A stretch of 64,000 bases of DNA from positions 722,706 through 786,705 of the forward strand of contig JBMFVE010000001.1 in assembly GCA_049966155.1 (NCBI GenBank). The letters are read 5' to 3'. The notes below the pieces were generated by a model, which worked only from the letters and a program-made list of their open reading frames with translations, was not told the DNA's origin and did not search any database. The stretch comes from JBMFVE01 sp049966155 (lineage in GTDB: Bacteria > Bacteroidota > Ignavibacteria > Kryptoniales > JAKASW01). Position 1 is the first letter of the stretch, and the number at the start of each line of letters is the position of its first letter. Position numbers and translations under genes: made by a program. This document shows positions 1 through 9,012 of this stretch, piece by piece.

Positions 1-370
1 TATTATGCCCGCGCAAAAGGGGGTTAAAGAAAAAGGTGGCACAATGCGCCTGGGCGCTTACATCTGCATGCTGCAAAAAGGAACAAAAGCATTCGAGGCG
101 TACGGAGTAGAAGTTATCAGCGAAAGACACAGGCACAGATACGAAGTAAACAATAAGTTCAGGAAAAAACTTGCAGACGCCGGACTGAAATTCAGCGGAC
201 TCTCGCCAGATGGTGAACTTGTAGAAATTGTGGAACTTCAAAATCATCCCTGGTTTGTTGCATGTCAGTTTCATCCTGAACTAAAGTCACGCGCTACAAA
301 GGCACATCCCTTGTTCAGAGAATTTGTTAAAGCCGCTTTATCTAGAAAAAGAACAACTGGGACGAGATAA
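1..370 (+). CDS. pyrG: CTP synthase, C-terminal part (truncated by window edge)
   Basis: The frame is open from the first bases and ends at 370, so only the last ~120 residues are present. CTP synthase makes CTP from UTP, ATP and glutamine in the cytosol. What is visible is the end of the class I glutamine amidotransferase domain: KGGTMRLGAY, the ERHRHRYEVNN block and the QFHPEL motif, whose His and Glu complete the Cys-His-Glu triad; the catalytic Cys lies upstream, outside the window. The usual end of the protein, PLFREFVKAAL, is present, so the 3' end is intact. The ATG at position 5 is internal to the gene and not its start. The next gene is on the opposite strand. Confidence 0.95.
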   Translation, partial: IMPAQKGVKEKGGTMRLGAYICMLQKGTKAFEAYGVEVISERHRHRYEVNNKFRKKLADAGLKFSGLSPDGELVEIVELQNHPWFVACQFHPELKSRATKAHPLFREFVKAALSRKRTTGTR

Positions 371-478
371 ATACACCTTAACCGCCTGGTAGTTGCTTCC
401 ACTGTTTTGACTCGAGCTTATTCTCACCACATCTCCTATCCTTTGTAGAACTGGCGCAATGTTTAACTGAACATACGG

Positions 479-883
479 TCAGTCGTGGACTTTTGCATTC
501 AAAATAAACTTTCCTGATCGTTTGAAGAGAATCTCAACGCGTACTCTATCTCCATTGGCCAGTTTTCTCTTAACATTGATAAGCATAACATGATAACCAC
601 CCGGTTTGAACCTGACAACCGATCCAGCAGGGACAACTATATATTTGACCCGCTTCATTCCCATCATACCGTCTTTCATATATGACTCATGTATTTGCGC
701 TGCTTCACAAAAGGTGGCACGGACATCATAGAGTGTGTCGTCCTCATTTGACCGATTGACAACCTTAAAATACAAAGCGCTTGTCATCCCTTTGTCAGCA
801 GGTCTGATATAAGGATTTTCAATCTTTAGCTTCCCTGCATTTGCCTGGGTACTTAACAGTATCGTGATCAACAACCAGATCAT
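479..883 (-). CDS. Periplasmic copper chaperone PCu(A)C family
   Basis: A 134-residue exported protein with an N-terminal signal peptide (cleavage after about QANA, residue 16). It carries the full copper-binding signature H-X10-M-X21-H-X-M: the His in QIHESY, a Met ten residues later in GMMGM, then 21 residues to HVM. The family carries Cu(I) in the periplasm and hands it to the CuA or CuB site of cytochrome oxidase together with SCO proteins. The gene starts 3 bases after the stop of the SCO gene at 887, with a GGAGT ribosome site inside the end of that gene, so the two are co-transcribed. The shared copper role is an inference from family and order. Confidence 0.88.
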   Translation of the reverse strand: MIWLLITILLSTQANAGKLKIENPYIRPADKGMTSALYFKVVNRSNEDDTLYDVRATFCEAAQIHESYMKDGMMGMKRVKYIVVPAGSVVRFKPGGYHVMLINVKRKLANGDRVRVEILFKRSGKFILNAKVHD

Positions 884-886
884 TTT

Positions 887-1492
887 TTACTCCAATTGTT
901 TTATGTCTTTAATAACTTCTTTGGCAACCAAAGTGCTCCCCCTGTATGACTTCCTAACCTTGCCATTCTTATCAATCAGTACCACCTTATCCGTGTGTGT
1001 TATATAATAAATGAGTTTTCCATTTGACAGATATGATGAGTCACCCGGGAAATATCTTATATCCATCTCGTTCAAAACCGTGTCAACGCTTGCGCGTGTA
1101 CCTGTCAAAAAGTCCCAATTACTTAGATCAATCCCCCGGATATCAGCATATTCTTTAAGAATATTTGGAGTATCTCTGTTTGGATCAAATGTTAACGACA
1201 AAAGCTGCACATTTCCGATTTTCTCAACTCTGAGGCTGTCCTGCAGATGCTGCATGTTGTTTGTAGTAAGCGGACATACGTCGGGACAGTGAGTATAAAT
1301 AAAACTCATAACAACTATCTTTCCTCTATAGTCTGAAGGAAACACAACCTTTAAGCTATCCTGGTTGAGAAATGTCTCCTGTTTCTTACCGACATCAGTT
1401 AGCACTGGCAATCTGGTACATCCGTTTACCAGAATTGCTGCGACCGAGAGTATAATAATAAAAAATAAGTGAGATTTCTTCTTACAACTCAC
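887..1492 (-). CDS. SCO1/SenC family copper chaperone (lipoprotein)
   Basis: Thioredoxin-fold copper chaperone of about 201 residues. The copper-binding CPDVC (C-X3-C) sits in a typical FIYTHCPDVCPLT block, and the third ligand is the His of YITHTDKVVLID. The N-terminus has a hydrophobic segment ending in VNGC, a probable lipobox, so it should be anchored in the periplasm. The start chosen is GTG at 1492, which lies 4 bases after the uvrC stop and behind GGAAGG; an upstream in-frame ATG at 1558 would overlap uvrC by 62 bases and would put a non-signal extension before the leader. It forms a copper pair with the PCuAC gene downstream. A second SCO gene lies at 50.7 kb. Confidence 0.88.
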   Translation of the reverse strand: MSCKKKSHLFFIIILSVAAILVNGCTRLPVLTDVGKKQETFLNQDSLKVVFPSDYRGKIVVMSFIYTHCPDVCPLTTNNMQHLQDSLRVEKIGNVQLLSLTFDPNRDTPNILKEYADIRGIDLSNWDFLTGTRASVDTVLNEMDIRYFPGDSSYLSNGKLIYYITHTDKVVLIDKNGKVRKSYRGSTLVAKEVIKDIKQLE

Positions 1493-1496
1493 AAAA

Positions 1497-3395
1497 TCAT
1501 CCTTCCTCGCTATGGTCAGTAAGAGCAGAATCCAGGTACTGTTTAAGTCTTTCAGCAACCTTACGTCCTACAACTTCTTCAAGCTCAACAATTTTGGCGG
1601 ATGCAATGTTTCTGACTGAGCCAAATTTCATTAGGAGTTGATCCGCTCTTTTCTTGCCAATGCCATCAACTTCCGTTAAAATTGTTGAAACCACACGTTT
1701 TCCACGTACTTTCCGATGAAAAGTAATTGCGAACCGATGTGCTTCATCCCTGATCTTTTGCAGCAGCTTCAATGCTGAAGAAGTTCTCGGAAGAAGTAAA
1801 GGCTCACTTTGATCAGGGAAGAATACTTCTTCAAGTCTCTTTGCCAGCCCTATAATTGGTTGATTCTCAATGCCCAGTTCACGCAGGCTTTCAAGTGCTG
1901 CAGATAATTGTCCCCTGCCACCATCAACCATTATGAGATCAGGATACTGACCCCCCTCTCTCTTCAAGCGCGAGTATCTGCGGAAAATAATCTCTCTCAT
2001 GCTGGCAAAGTCATCCGGACCACTTACAGTCTTTATCTTAAACTTTCTATATTCACTTTTTTTCGGTTTACCGTCGACAAAAACAACCATAGAAGCAACT
2101 GCGTCACTTCCCTGTATATTTGAATTGTCAAAACATTCTATTCTTCTTGGGGGTACAGGCAATCTTAAGTCTCGCTGCAATGATTGCAAAGTAAACGGAA
2201 CGGTTTCCCGGCTCTTCGCTTTTTGAATCTTTAATTCGTCCAGCATGAATCGGGCATTTGCCTGGCACATTCGCAGCAGTTTAAGATCCTCGCTATCCGT
2301 GCCTGTTGAATTCTTTGAAGGAACTACGATCTTCACTTCCGAACCGCGCTTTTCCTTTAATAATTCGGAAGCAAATTCAATGTCTTCAGGCTCAGCCGCT
2401 AAGTAAACCTCTTCTGGTATATAATCAGCTTTCAAATAGTACCGCTCGATCAGGATTTGAACCACTTCAGATTCAGATCTGCCACTAACATTAGAAAGGT
2501 AAAAATGGTGCTTTCCTATCAACTTTCCATCGCGTATCTTGAAAATCACACCACAAGCATCATCATCTTCTATAACGTCGGCAATGATATCCCGATCCAC
2601 CAGGTCTAAGGATACGATTTTCTGTTGCTCAGTGTAAATTTTAATTGCCTGAATTTTATTCCTTACCATGGCTGCTTTTTCATACTCCAGTCGCTCAGAG
2701 TATACGTTCATCTCGCTCGTCAACTGATCAATTAACGACTGTGATTTCCCCTGTATTAACTTGGCAACATGTGAAATCATTTCATTGTACTCCTCTCGAC
2801 TGACATAGCCTTCACATGGTCCCCCGCACTTATGAATGTGATAATCGAGACAGACCTTCCATTTGTGACGGGAAATCCCATCCACCGTCAGGGGTAATCT
2901 GCAGCTCCTTATCTGAAAAATGTCCCGTATGGATTTAAGTGCATACCGCATCGTCTTGACATCAGTAAACGGGCCAAAATAACGTGAGCCATCTTGTTTT
3001 ATCTTTCGCGTAGGGAATACCCTTGGGAACTCTTCATTTGTGATAACAATGTATGGATAAGATTTATCATCACGCAATTCAATATTATACCTTGGCTTGA
3101 GTTTCTTGATGAGTGTATTTTCAAGTATCAATGCTTCCATTTCGTTGTCAGTTACTATGATTTCAAGATCAGCTATCTTTGAAACCATCGCTCTCGTCTT
3201 TGGATCAAAATCGTGCCCCTTTTGAAAATACGAACGTACCCTGCTGCGAAGTACTTTTGCCTTTCCAACATAAATAACCTTTCCATCCGAGCTTTTGAAT
3301 TCATAAACCCCGGGAAGGCGCGGTAAACCTTCAAGCTTCTCCTTTAAGAGAAAACCAGCATTTTGAAATTCAATATCATCATATGGATGATTCAT
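1497..3395 (-). CDS. uvrC: Excinuclease ABC subunit C
   Basis: Nucleotide excision repair nuclease, about 632 residues, the normal family length. In order: GIY-YIG nuclease domain near residues 27-60 (LPGVYEF, VIYVGKA), UVR motif near 220-250 (LEYEKAAMVRNKI), the RNase H-like UvrC domain (ECFDNSNIQGSDAV, DLIMVDGGRGQ, DEAHRFAI) and a C-terminal helix-hairpin-helix (LTEVDGIGKKRADQLL). The first makes the 3' incision and the second the 5' incision beside a lesion marked by UvrAB. I chose ATG at 3395 because AGGTGA lies 6 bases before it; the upstream ATG at 3443 gives 16 extra residues not typical of UvrC. The SCO and PCuAC genes follow within a few bases. Confidence 0.97.
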   Translation of the reverse strand: MNHPYDDIEFQNAGFLLKEKLEGLPRLPGVYEFKSSDGKVIYVGKAKVLRSRVRSYFQKGHDFDPKTRAMVSKIADLEIIVTDNEMEALILENTLIKKLKPRYNIELRDDKSYPYIVITNEEFPRVFPTRKIKQDGSRYFGPFTDVKTMRYALKSIRDIFQIRSCRLPLTVDGISRHKWKVCLDYHIHKCGGPCEGYVSREEYNEMISHVAKLIQGKSQSLIDQLTSEMNVYSERLEYEKAAMVRNKIQAIKIYTEQQKIVSLDLVDRDIIADVIEDDDACGVIFKIRDGKLIGKHHFYLSNVSGRSESEVVQILIERYYLKADYIPEEVYLAAEPEDIEFASELLKEKRGSEVKIVVPSKNSTGTDSEDLKLLRMCQANARFMLDELKIQKAKSRETVPFTLQSLQRDLRLPVPPRRIECFDNSNIQGSDAVASMVVFVDGKPKKSEYRKFKIKTVSGPDDFASMREIIFRRYSRLKREGGQYPDLIMVDGGRGQLSAALESLRELGIENQPIIGLAKRLEEVFFPDQSEPLLLPRTSSALKLLQKIRDEAHRFAITFHRKVRGKRVVSTILTEVDGIGKKRADQLLMKFGSVRNIASAKIVELEEVVGRKVAERLKQYLDSALTDHSEEG

Positions 3396-3485
3396 TTGGA
3401 TCTCACCTGGTTCCAAATAACTAAATTGCAGAGCCTGGAGCAAGCCTGTAACAATCCACCAGAAGCCAACACCATCCTTGATTAA

Positions 3486-3890
3486 CTATTTTTTCTGGCT
3501 CAGCTCCACCAGTACTCCACCTGTTGTTCTTGGATGTATAAACGCAATCAGGTTCCCATCAGCTCCCCGCCTCGGGGTCTCATCAATCAGCTGAAACCCT
3601 TCATCCTTTAGCCGTTTTAATTCCGAATTGATGTCCGAGACTTCGAAACAAATATGATGAATTCCTTCACCACGTTTAGAAATGAATTTGGCAACAGTTG
3701 AGCTTGAATCGAGGGGGCCAACTAGTTCAATTCTGGACCCACCTATGGGTAGCATTAAAACGCGAACCTTCTGTTCCGGAATATCCTCCTCCAACTCCAC
3801 CTTTCCACCTGTGAGTTTTTCGAAGGACATCCCTGCAGCAGCAATATCGCTGACTGCGATTGCAATATGACTGATCTTTGTAAACGCCAT
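3486..3890 (-). CDS. mce: Methylmalonyl-CoA epimerase
   Basis: A 134-residue VOC-fold enzyme that interconverts (2R)- and (2S)-methylmalonyl-CoA, feeding the B12-dependent mutase. It has the two paired beta-alpha-beta halves: ISHIAIAVSDI at the start and GIHHICFEVSDI in the second half. The metal-ligand histidines are in these two segments, and the glutamate in GGVLVELSQKK at the C-terminus is the family's last ligand. The stop is 90 bases upstream of the uvrC start. The link to B12 fits the cobalamin uptake operon at 24.5 kb and the adenosyltransferase at 53.8 kb, but the mutase itself is not in this window. Confidence 0.9.
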   Translation of the reverse strand: MAFTKISHIAIAVSDIAAAGMSFEKLTGGKVELEEDIPEQKVRVLMLPIGGSRIELVGPLDSSSTVAKFISKRGEGIHHICFEVSDINSELKRLKDEGFQLIDETPRRGADGNLIAFIHPRTTGGVLVELSQKK

Positions 3891-4024
3891 ACATTCCTGC
3901 CTTTTACTATTTTCCTCTTAAATTTACCGAAGCAGCTGACAAAATAGAAATCTACCTGCGTCTGTCGTACCTTGAGCAATTCGTGTTTCTTTGTTACTAT
4001 TATAAAATAAGATTTAAGAGAACA

Positions 4025-5716
4025 ATGACAAAAATTTCTTTCTTAATAATAGCTTTCCTTACAGTGCAATCAGCGTTTGCACAAATATCATCCTACGATC
4101 AGCTCAAACCAGGACAATCGGGTTCACAGACAACTCAACCGATCCAGCTTCCTGTCTTGGGAACGGGTGCCTTCACAACAAGTGCAGAGTTTTTCCGGAA
4201 TTTGCAGGGCCAGGGAACTCTAATTCAACCTCCCCCCTACGATATGCAGGTTGACACGAATAGTTATGTCCTTGGTCCAGGTGATGTGCTGAATATCGGG
4301 GTCTGGGGAGCAAATCCCTTCTCGTATAATTTATCAATTACCCCTGAAGGCTCATTGATAATCCCTACTTTTGGAGAAATTCATGTAGGAGGACTGACAC
4401 TTGCCAGGGCAAAGGAGCTTGCACGTAAAAGGCTCGGTACACAGTTTAAGAACTCAAACATTACCCTGACTCTGATATATCCGCGAACCTTCTACGTCGT
4501 TGTAGCTGGTAAAGTTAAAACACCCGGCCGCTACACTGTTACCTCATTTGATCGCGTTGATAGAGCCTTTATGATGGCAAACATGCCAAAGAATCAATAT
4601 GATACAACCACAGTTTTACCAAAATTTTCGCTGAGACGCATCAAGCTGATTCATACTGACGGCACAACTGAAAACGTAGATCTTCTAAAATTTTATATTA
4701 CAGGCAGCTTAAAGGATGATCCGTATTTACAACAGGGAGACGCCATTATTGTTCCAGAAGAAGATTTTGCATCTGGGAGCATCAGTATTTCAGGCGCTGT
4801 TAAAATGCCCGGAAACTTTGAATATGTTCCTGGAGACAGGCTGAAAGATCTGCTGGAACTTTCACAGGGAATGACAGCGCTGGCACAACCCCGGGAGACT
4901 GAAGTTTACTCTTTGGTCAATGGAAGATACTCTTCCCGCCTGGTCGATGCGACGGACTCGGCAGTCTTAAACATGGAACTGCCGCCAAACTCCAGGGTTG
5001 TAGTTCCCATCGTCAGGGAACATATTAACGATTACTATGTATGGGTCGAGGGTGAAGTGGCCAGACCTGGGATATATCCCATAACAAGAGACTCGACAAA
5101 GCTTTCTCAAATTATTAATCTTGCTGGCGGATTCACTGAGCACGCATCGCTTTCTGACGCACAGATTTTCAGAGAAAAAACATTGCGCTTTGACACGTCG
5201 CTGGTATTTACCCGCACGTCAGGAGTTTCGGAGGAAGAGCTCCCCTATATCATCAGAGAACTCAAAATAAAAAACAAATATGACGAAGTATCCGCAAATT
5301 TCCTGAAATTGTTTGCAAACCACGACTCATCATTTGACCGGTTTTTGAAAAGCGGAGACATAATTTATGTTCCAGCAAACAAAGGTGCGGTATACATGTT
5401 TGGACAGGTGAAAAACCCTGGATACGTTGACTATCATCCCGGTTGGACATACAGGGATTATGTAAGAGAAGCAGGTGGATACACCGATGGAGCTGAAACA
5501 GGGAATGTCAAAATAATAAAAGGGGGATCATATCAGTGGTACGAAGCAACTAAATCTACCATAGCTCCTGGTGACCTTGTCTTTGTGCCACGGACGACCA
5601 TAAAACCACAGCTTTATACCTGGAACCTTACAAAGGATATAATTGGAACAATTGGTGCTGTAGCCTCAATTGCAGCGACAGTCATCCTTATCGTCCGTAC
5701 AGCGCAAGGAAAATAG
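4025..5716 (+). CDS. Polysaccharide export protein with SLBB domains (Wza-like)
   Basis: A 563-residue exported protein. Residues 1-19 form a signal peptide ending SAFA. A Poly_export (PES) domain begins near SYVLGPGDVLNIGVWG. It is followed by several soluble-ligand-binding beta-grasp (SLBB) repeats, recognisable as V-AG-V-PG-Y, ISGAVKMPGNFEY, VEGEVARPGIYPI and FGQVKNPGYVDY. A hydrophobic helix near the C-terminus (IGTIGAVASIAATVILIV) resembles the membrane-spanning helix of Wza. Such proteins form the outer-membrane channel for capsule or exopolysaccharide. The ATG at 4025 is preferred because it starts directly at the signal peptide; an upstream ATG at 3983 adds 14 residues that would spoil it. 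No synthesis genes are adjacent; the glycan region at 33-47 kb is a possible partner. Confidence 0.88.
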   Translation: MTKISFLIIAFLTVQSAFAQISSYDQLKPGQSGSQTTQPIQLPVLGTGAFTTSAEFFRNLQGQGTLIQPPPYDMQVDTNSYVLGPGDVLNIGVWGANPFSYNLSITPEGSLIIPTFGEIHVGGLTLARAKELARKRLGTQFKNSNITLTLIYPRTFYVVVAGKVKTPGRYTVTSFDRVDRAFMMANMPKNQYDTTTVLPKFSLRRIKLIHTDGTTENVDLLKFYITGSLKDDPYLQQGDAIIVPEEDFASGSISISGAVKMPGNFEYVPGDRLKDLLELSQGMTALAQPRETEVYSLVNGRYSSRLVDATDSAVLNMELPPNSRVVVPIVREHINDYYVWVEGEVARPGIYPITRDSTKLSQIINLAGGFTEHASLSDAQIFREKTLRFDTSLVFTRTSGVSEEELPYIIRELKIKNKYDEVSANFLKLFANHDSSFDRFLKSGDIIYVPANKGAVYMFGQVKNPGYVDYHPGWTYRDYVREAGGYTDGAETGNVKIIKGGSYQWYEATKSTIAPGDLVFVPRTTIKPQLYTWNLTKDIIGTIGAVASIAATVILIVRTAQGK

Positions 5717-5765
5717 GTTATGCCATGCAATTTGATAGATTTGCTAAGCTGAAAATATAACACCG

Positions 5766-5792
5766 GGGCAGTATGCAAAAACCATACTGCCC
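5766..5792. terminator. Bidirectional hairpin between convergent genes
   Basis: A perfect 10-bp stem (GGGCAGTATG pairing with CATACTGCCC) with a 7-base loop lies between the convergent export-protein gene (ends 5716) and ssb (ends 5844). On the minus strand the stem is followed by a T-rich stretch; on the plus strand the trailing sequence is not T-rich. It is therefore probably the terminator of ssb and perhaps a weaker one for the plus gene. Confidence 0.6.
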
Positions 5793-5843
5793 ATAACCCG
5801 CTCCATTCAAATCCGGAATCCCTAAAAATTAAAACGACCCTAC

Positions 5844-6248
5844 TTAAAAGGGGAGGTCATCCTTTTCTCCCCCCTCTGGCGGCTCAATTCCTGGTTCTTC
5901 TTTTTCTCCGTCCTGCCTTGTACCTAACATTACAAGATCTGTCATCACTATCTCGGTGACGTTCCGCTTGGTTCCATTTTTGTCTTCGTATTCTCGATAC
6001 TGAAGCCTCCCCTCAATGTAGGCTTTTCTCCCTTTCTTCAAATATTCAGCGGCAATTTCAGCAAGCTTTCCCCAGGCTACAATATTATGCCATGCCGTAC
6101 GCTCCTGTTGATTACCGTCCTGGTCTTTCCACGACTCGTTTGTTGCAAGGCTGAAACTTGCAACAGCAGTCCCGCTCGGAATGTACCGCAGTTCAGGATC
6201 CTTCCCAAGATTGCCAATCAATATAACTTTGTTCACACTTCTCGCCAT
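5844..6248 (-). CDS. ssb: Single-stranded DNA-binding protein
   Basis: A 134-residue SSB with an OB fold: NKVILIGNLGKDPELR at the start, then SLATNESW, RTAWHNIVAWGKLAE and KGRKAYIEGRLQYREYEDKNG. It ends in an acidic tail and the conserved DDLPF tip, which binds partner proteins in replication and repair. The gene stands alone and diverges from the hydrogenase operon, with 257 bases between the two starts. Confidence 0.97.
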   Translation of the reverse strand: MARSVNKVILIGNLGKDPELRYIPSGTAVASFSLATNESWKDQDGNQQERTAWHNIVAWGKLAEIAAEYLKKGRKAYIEGRLQYREYEDKNGTKRNVTEIVMTDLVMLGTRQDGEKEEPGIEPPEGGEKDDLPF

Positions 6249-6505
6249 ATCCTGCCTCTTAGTTTGTTTTTGGATTTGTTAGAAGTTAATAGAGGATTTC
6301 ATTTATGTCAAATCTTTTTTATCCTATTGACACTTGACTTATTATTGAATATTTGAAATGTTCAATCGTTGCATTTTCGGACTTTGGTTCCCTTTTGTCC
6401 CATGGTTGAACAAATTAGACCAATTAAGCAACACTTTTCTGAAGAATTTCTGAGATCTTCTGGCACATTAATTGTTTACTGTATTGAAAAAGGGTCGGTA
6501 ATATA
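6249..6505. promoter_or_regulatory. Divergent intergenic region between ssb and hydB, with a candidate operator
   Basis: This 257-base AT-rich gap must hold promoters for both ssb and the hydrogenase operon. On the plus strand, TTGACA at 6327-6332 is followed after 17 bases by TATTTG, a plausible promoter. Overlapping it is the 13-base perfect inverted repeat TTGAAATGTTCAA at 6353-6365, which could be a regulator site for anaerobic or redox control of the hydrogenase. Both assignments are by eye only. Confidence 0.35.
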
Positions 6506-7633
6506 ATGAATGCATATAAGCTACACCCTTCTGAAATATCAACACTCATAGAATCAATTAAACAGGATGATTACAAAATAATTGGGCCCAGAGTTAGAGA
6601 CGGTGCAATTATATATGATGAGATCGGGTCCTTAAATGATCTTCCAATTGGCATAACCGACGAACAGAACGCCGGGGAATACCGCCTCGTAAAGAGGGCT
6701 GATCGTTCTTTCTTTGGCTACAATGTTGGTCCGCAGTCATGGAAGAAATTCCTTTTTCCCCCTATCAGCAAGCTGTTTAGCATAAGAAAGGATGGAAAAG
6801 GTATTTTTGTCGATACGTCTACCAATACCCAGCAGCAAAAGTTAGCATTCATAGGCGTGCGCCCGTGCGAATTAAGTGCAATTTCAATTCAGGACAAGAT
6901 TTTCCTGAACCCACAGTTTGCAGACCAGGAATACCAGCGTCGGAGAAATAGTGTGCTTATAGTAGCTGTAAATTGCACTAAATCCGGAGAAACCTGTTTT
7001 TGCTCGTCTATGAAGACCGGACCCAGGGCAAGATCGGGTTATGACGTTCTCCTTACAGAAGTCATTGATGAAACTCAGCACTTCTTCATTATGGAAGTGG
7101 GGAGTGAACTGGGCGGCAAAATTACATCCGCACTTAAGCTTAAAGAAGCGTCAGAAAACGAGATTAAACTCTCCTTTGATTTAGTGGAAGAAGCTGCCAA
7201 AAAAATGGGGCGCTCACTTGACACTGACGGCCTCGCACAAGCTATTGCACGTAATCTTGAAAGCGCTCACTGGGACGATGTTGCAAAGAGATGCCTGGCA
7301 TGCGCGAACTGCACACTCGTTTGCCCGACCTGCTTTTGCTCCACAGTGGAAGATGTAACAAGTCTTGACGGAAAAACAGCCGAAAGATGGAAGAAATGGG
7401 ATTCTTGCTTTACAATGAGCTTTGCAAGAGTCGCAGGAGGAAATTTTCGGTCTTCCCAGAAGTCCCGTTACAGACAGTGGCTTACTCACAAGTTATCCTT
7501 CTGGGTAGAACAATTTGGTACATATGGTTGCGTGGGATGCGGTCGTTGCATAACGTGGTGCCCGGCATGTATAGATATAACCCAAGAGGCAAAAGCGTTG
7601 CTTGAAGTAGAAAAAAAAGCTAATGGAGGTTAA
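6506..7633 (+). CDS. hydB: Sulfhydrogenase beta subunit (iron-sulfur)
   Basis: A 375-residue cytosolic electron-transfer subunit of the group 3b [NiFe] hydrogenase, in the HydB/AsrA family. Two ferredoxin-type cysteine clusters are visible: residues 263-279 (CLACANCTLVCPTCFCS) and from residue 342 (CVGCGRCITWCPACID), giving two [4Fe-4S] centres. Upstream are family blocks such as IGVRPCELSA and AVNCTKSGETCFCSSM. With HydG it forms the sulfur-reductase/NADPH module coupled to the HydDA hydrogenase. It is the first gene of a six-gene operon whose members are separated by 2-44 bases or overlap. Confidence 0.9.
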   Translation: MNAYKLHPSEISTLIESIKQDDYKIIGPRVRDGAIIYDEIGSLNDLPIGITDEQNAGEYRLVKRADRSFFGYNVGPQSWKKFLFPPISKLFSIRKDGKGIFVDTSTNTQQQKLAFIGVRPCELSAISIQDKIFLNPQFADQEYQRRRNSVLIVAVNCTKSGETCFCSSMKTGPRARSGYDVLLTEVIDETQHFFIMEVGSELGGKITSALKLKEASENEIKLSFDLVEEAAKKMGRSLDTDGLAQAIARNLESAHWDDVAKRCLACANCTLVCPTCFCSTVEDVTSLDGKTAERWKKWDSCFTMSFARVAGGNFRSSQKSRYRQWLTHKLSFWVEQFGTYGCVGCGRCITWCPACIDITQEAKALLEVEKKANGG

Positions 7634-7635
7634 GA

Positions 7636-8106
7636 ATGCAAACACAAGATCTTTCTGTACTGCTTAGAAAGCATCCTTTCATTGCTGATTTAGAGGAAGA
7701 ATTCTTGAAGACTTTGCTGGGGTGTGCCTCAAATGCTCTATTTCATGAAGGTAGCTATCTCTTTCATGAAGGTGAAGCCGCCTCTACTTTTTATTTAATC
7801 CGCACAGGAAGGGTTGCACTTGAACTGTCGGCTGGTCAACGCGGAAAAATACGCATTCAGACAATTGGACCTGGAGAAGTTATCGGCTGGTCATGGCTTA
7901 TTTCACCGTACCGTTGGCATTTCGATGGGTATGCTGTGGAAGATGTTCATACATTTGCTATCGACGCAACATGCCTAAGAACAAAATGTGAAAACGACCA
8001 TCACTTTGGGTACGAAATGTTAAAAAGATTTTCTGAGGTGTTAGAGCAGCGTTTAAATGCAACGCGACTTCAACTACTCGATATATACAGTATCTCGGCC
8101 AAATAA
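7636..8106 (+). CDS. Cyclic-nucleotide-binding-domain protein of the hydrogenase operon
   Basis: A 156-residue protein made almost only of a cNMP-binding beta-roll (HEGSYLFHEGEAASTFYLIRTGRVAL, then IGPGEVIGWSWLISPYRWHFDG). No helix-turn-helix follows, so it is not a Crp-type transcription factor. The usual phosphate-binding cassette with its Arg is replaced by SWLISPYRWHF, so cNMP binding is doubtful. The same kind of protein is often found inside group 3b hydrogenase operons, and its role there is not settled. It starts 2 bases after hydB and ends 44 bases before hydG, which supports a role as an accessory or regulatory subunit. Confidence 0.8.
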   Translation: MQTQDLSVLLRKHPFIADLEEEFLKTLLGCASNALFHEGSYLFHEGEAASTFYLIRTGRVALELSAGQRGKIRIQTIGPGEVIGWSWLISPYRWHFDGYAVEDVHTFAIDATCLRTKCENDHHFGYEMLKRFSEVLEQRLNATRLQLLDIYSISAK

Positions 8107-8150
8107 AGAAACAAAGCAACAAAACATTTAAGGAGTGTCTACATAATACA

Positions 8151-9011
8151 ATGGAAACAGCCAGGACTGACAGTAACTTTAGCCTCGATCCAATGATTCC
8201 CTTAACAGCAGTGGTTCGCCGTGTAGTATGGGAAACCGACGACACATTTACCCTTTTGCTCGAACCACCTCTTCTCGACGGTAGGCGTTTTTCTTTTCTG
8301 CCAGGACAGTTCAACATGCTTTATGCATTCGGGACAGGTGAAGCAGCAATTTCAATTAGTTCAGACCCATACAAAACTGATAGACTGGCACACACAATTC
8401 ACCGAGTAGGGACGGTTACATCAGCATTGTCAAGGCTGAAGCGGGGGGATATGATCGGGTTGCGCGGGCCTTTCGGCATGCCTTGGCCAATGAAGAAAGC
8501 TGAAGGAAAAGATGTGTTTATCGTAGCAGGAGGAATTGGCCTGGCGCCTCTTCGTCCAGTAATCTACTATATATTAAGACAGCGGCAGAAATTCCAGAGG
8601 GTGGCCTTGCTTTACGGCGCACGAAGTCCCCTTGATTTGTTGTATCGGGTTGAACTGGAACAATGGAACAGACTTGACGATTTTGAAGTGTTGATAACTG
8701 TGGATCGTGGTGACTCGTCGTGGAAAGGGCATATTGGTGTCGTCACAAACCTATTTTCCTATATAAAGCTCGACGCCAGTTCGACAATCGCATTGGTTTG
8801 TGGCCCTGAAATTATGATGAAGTATACAGTGGAAGAGCTTAGACACAGGGGTCTGTCCATTGAACAAATATATATTTCTATGGAAAGAAATATGAAATGT
8901 GGAATTGGAATATGCGGCCACTGCCAGTACGGACCAAAATTTGTTTGCAGAGATGGACCTGTATTCCAGCTACCTGAAGTTGAGTACCTCATAGATATAA
9001 AGGAAGTTTAA
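8151..9011 (+). CDS. hydG: Sulfhydrogenase gamma subunit (FAD/NAD(P)-binding)
   Basis: A 286-residue flavoprotein of the ferredoxin-NADP reductase type. The N-terminal half binds FAD (FSFLPGQFNML, AISISSDP), the central part binds NAD(P) (FIVAGGIGLAPLRPVIYY, VALLYGARSP), and a C-terminal Cys cluster (CGIGICGHCQYGPKFVC) should bind a [2Fe-2S] centre, as in dihydroorotate dehydrogenase PyrK and HydG. It passes electrons between NADPH and the hydrogenase. Start at ATG 8151, preceded by AAGGAG at 8130. HydD starts 1 base after its stop. Confidence 0.92.
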   Translation: METARTDSNFSLDPMIPLTAVVRRVVWETDDTFTLLLEPPLLDGRRFSFLPGQFNMLYAFGTGEAAISISSDPYKTDRLAHTIHRVGTVTSALSRLKRGDMIGLRGPFGMPWPMKKAEGKDVFIVAGGIGLAPLRPVIYYILRQRQKFQRVALLYGARSPLDLLYRVELEQWNRLDDFEVLITVDRGDSSWKGHIGVVTNLFSYIKLDASSTIALVCGPEIMMKYTVEELRHRGLSIEQIYISMERNMKCGIGICGHCQYGPKFVCRDGPVFQLPEVEYLIDIKEV

Positions 9012-9012
9012 A

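Noticed and set aside
5795..5825. T-arm-like TTCAAATCC hinting at a tRNA
   Set aside because: No acceptor, D or anticodon arm could be paired around it.
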